A stretch of 5,383 nt of DNA, taken from an uncultured Opitutia bacterium. Its GTDB lineage: Bacteria; Verrucomicrobiota; Verrucomicrobiia; Opitutales; UBA953. The notes below the pieces were generated by a model. It was not told the origin of the DNA and searched no databases. It worked only from the letters and a program-made list of their open reading frames with translations. The translations under genes were made by a program, and so were the position numbers. The stretch covers positions 1 through 5,383 of the forward strand of contig CAIXQT010000257.1 in the NCBI GenBank assembly GCA_903921665.1, given 5' to 3'. This document shows, piece by piece, positions 4,789 to 5,383 of the stretch (position 1 is its first letter; every line of letters starts with the position of its first letter).

Positions 4789-5383
4789 GTGTTCGCCAAC
4801 CTCACCGACAAACTCACCAAGGCCCTCCGCGACCTCCGGGGACTCTCCAAGCTCACCGAGGAGAACATCGCCCCGGCGCTGACCGAGGTCCGCTCGGCGC
4901 TGATGTCCGCCGACGTCAATTTCAAGGTCGCCAAGGACTTCACCGAACGCGTCAAGGTCGCCTGCCTCGGCCAGGCCGTCATCGAATCCGTCAACCCGGG
5001 CCAGATGGCCGTCAAGATCGTGTCCGACGAGCTCACGAAGCTCCTCGGCGAAGGCGAACGCCCGATCGACCGCCGTCGACCGCTGCGCGTGCTCCTCGTC
5101 GGCCTCCAAGGCTCCGGCAAGACCACCAGCGCCGCCAAGCTCGCCAAGCACCTCGTGAAGAAGGAGGGCCTCCGGAAGCCTTCCCTCATCGCCGCCGACT
5201 TGCGCCGCCCGGCGGCCATCGACCAGCTCGAGACCCTCGCCAAGAACGAGGGCTTCGACTTCCGCGCCGACCGCGCCGCGACCGACGTCGCCGCGATGGT
5301 GGGCCGCCTCGTCAAGGAGGCCGAAGGCGCCGCCGCGGACCTCGTCATCGTCGACACCGCCGGCCGCCTCCAGATCGACGGCG
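4789..5383 (+). CDS. ffh: Signal recognition particle GTPase Ffh, N-terminal part (3' end outside window)
   Basis: Ffh binds 4.5S RNA and the signal sequences of nascent membrane proteins, and delivers ribosomes to FtsY at the membrane. The visible 198 residues open with MFANLTDKLTKALRDLRG, the family's usual N terminus, which fixes the GTG start at 4789; no in-frame ATG fits. The N domain (1 to about 95) includes ALTEVRSALMSADVNFKV (30-47). The G domain follows, with the P-loop GLQGSGKTT (105-113), the ADLRRPAAIDQLE segment (about 136-148) and DTAGRL (189-194). In most Ffh proteins the second motif reads D-x-Y-R-P-A-A; here Arg replaces Tyr. The rest of the G domain and the Met-rich M domain are cut off by the window. 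FtsY is excluded by the missing acidic A domain and the MF-N-L start. The upstream 88 nt after the terminator contain a pyrimidine-rich leader and no Shine-Dalgarno. Confidence 0.95.
   Translation, partial: MFANLTDKLTKALRDLRGLSKLTEENIAPALTEVRSALMSADVNFKVAKDFTERVKVACLGQAVIESVNPGQMAVKIVSDELTKLLGEGERPIDRRRPLRVLLVGLQGSGKTTSAAKLAKHLVKKEGLRKPSLIAADLRRPAAIDQLETLAKNEGFDFRADRAATDVAAMVGRLVKEAEGAAADLVIVDTAGRLQIDG

Noticed and set aside
4518..5357. Long minus-strand open frame (279 codons) opposite ffh
   Set aside because: The plus strand encodes an unmistakable Ffh starting at GTG; the antisense product is Ser/Arg low complexity.
1..5383. tRNA, rRNA, CRISPR, insertion sequence or riboswitch
   Set aside because: No cloverleaf, spaced identical repeats, transposase motif or recognisable aptamer was found by reading both strands.

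Overview
The window is GC-rich, compactly coded DNA from a bacterial chromosome. Several secreted carbohydrate-related families cluster here: a ThuA-like protein, a BD-FAE-type esterase and a DUF1080/3-keto-disaccharide hydrolase. Short pyrimidine-rich leaders without clear Shine-Dalgarno sequences and a housekeeping ffh gene lie beside them. This combination fits the Verrucomicrobiota (Opitutae-like) best, with Planctomycetota as the main alternative. The assignment is inference from gene content; no marker gene was compared.

Left half, plus strand (1-2740): the 3' end of a ThuA-like gene closes with a strong terminator. A signal-peptide-bearing alpha/beta-hydrolase (442-1284) follows, then a small lipoprotein of unknown function with less GC-biased codons (1357-1923), then an exported DUF1080 protein (2038-2688) ending in a second strong terminator. 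The esterase, lipoprotein and DUF1080 genes are separated by gaps that contain hairpins, so they may be separate transcription units. The ThuA, esterase and DUF1080 products together suggest extracytoplasmic breakdown of modified (acylated or 3-keto) sugars.

Right half (2746-4700): a minus-strand pair encodes an NsrR-like Rrf2 regulator (4025 to 3591) and, 50 nt downstream, a PhnP-like metallo-beta-lactamase-fold phosphodiesterase (3540 to 2746). Diverging from the regulator is a membrane-anchored group I truncated haemoglobin (4127-4651). The 101-nt divergent gap is GC-rich except for one AT-rich island, which carries an imperfect palindrome (AAGGTATTTCATATACTT) and promoter-like hexamers. 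The most coherent reading is a self-contained nitric-oxide response unit: an Fe-S NO sensor, an extracytoplasmic haem dioxygenase, and a metallohydrolase of unknown substrate in the sensor operon. The haemoglobin also has an N-terminal segment resembling a YHS domain that has lost its cysteines.

Right edge (4789-5383): the 5' part of ffh, the SRP GTPase, begins at a GTG codon and runs off the window. I see no tRNA, rRNA, CRISPR array, insertion sequence or prophage gene.
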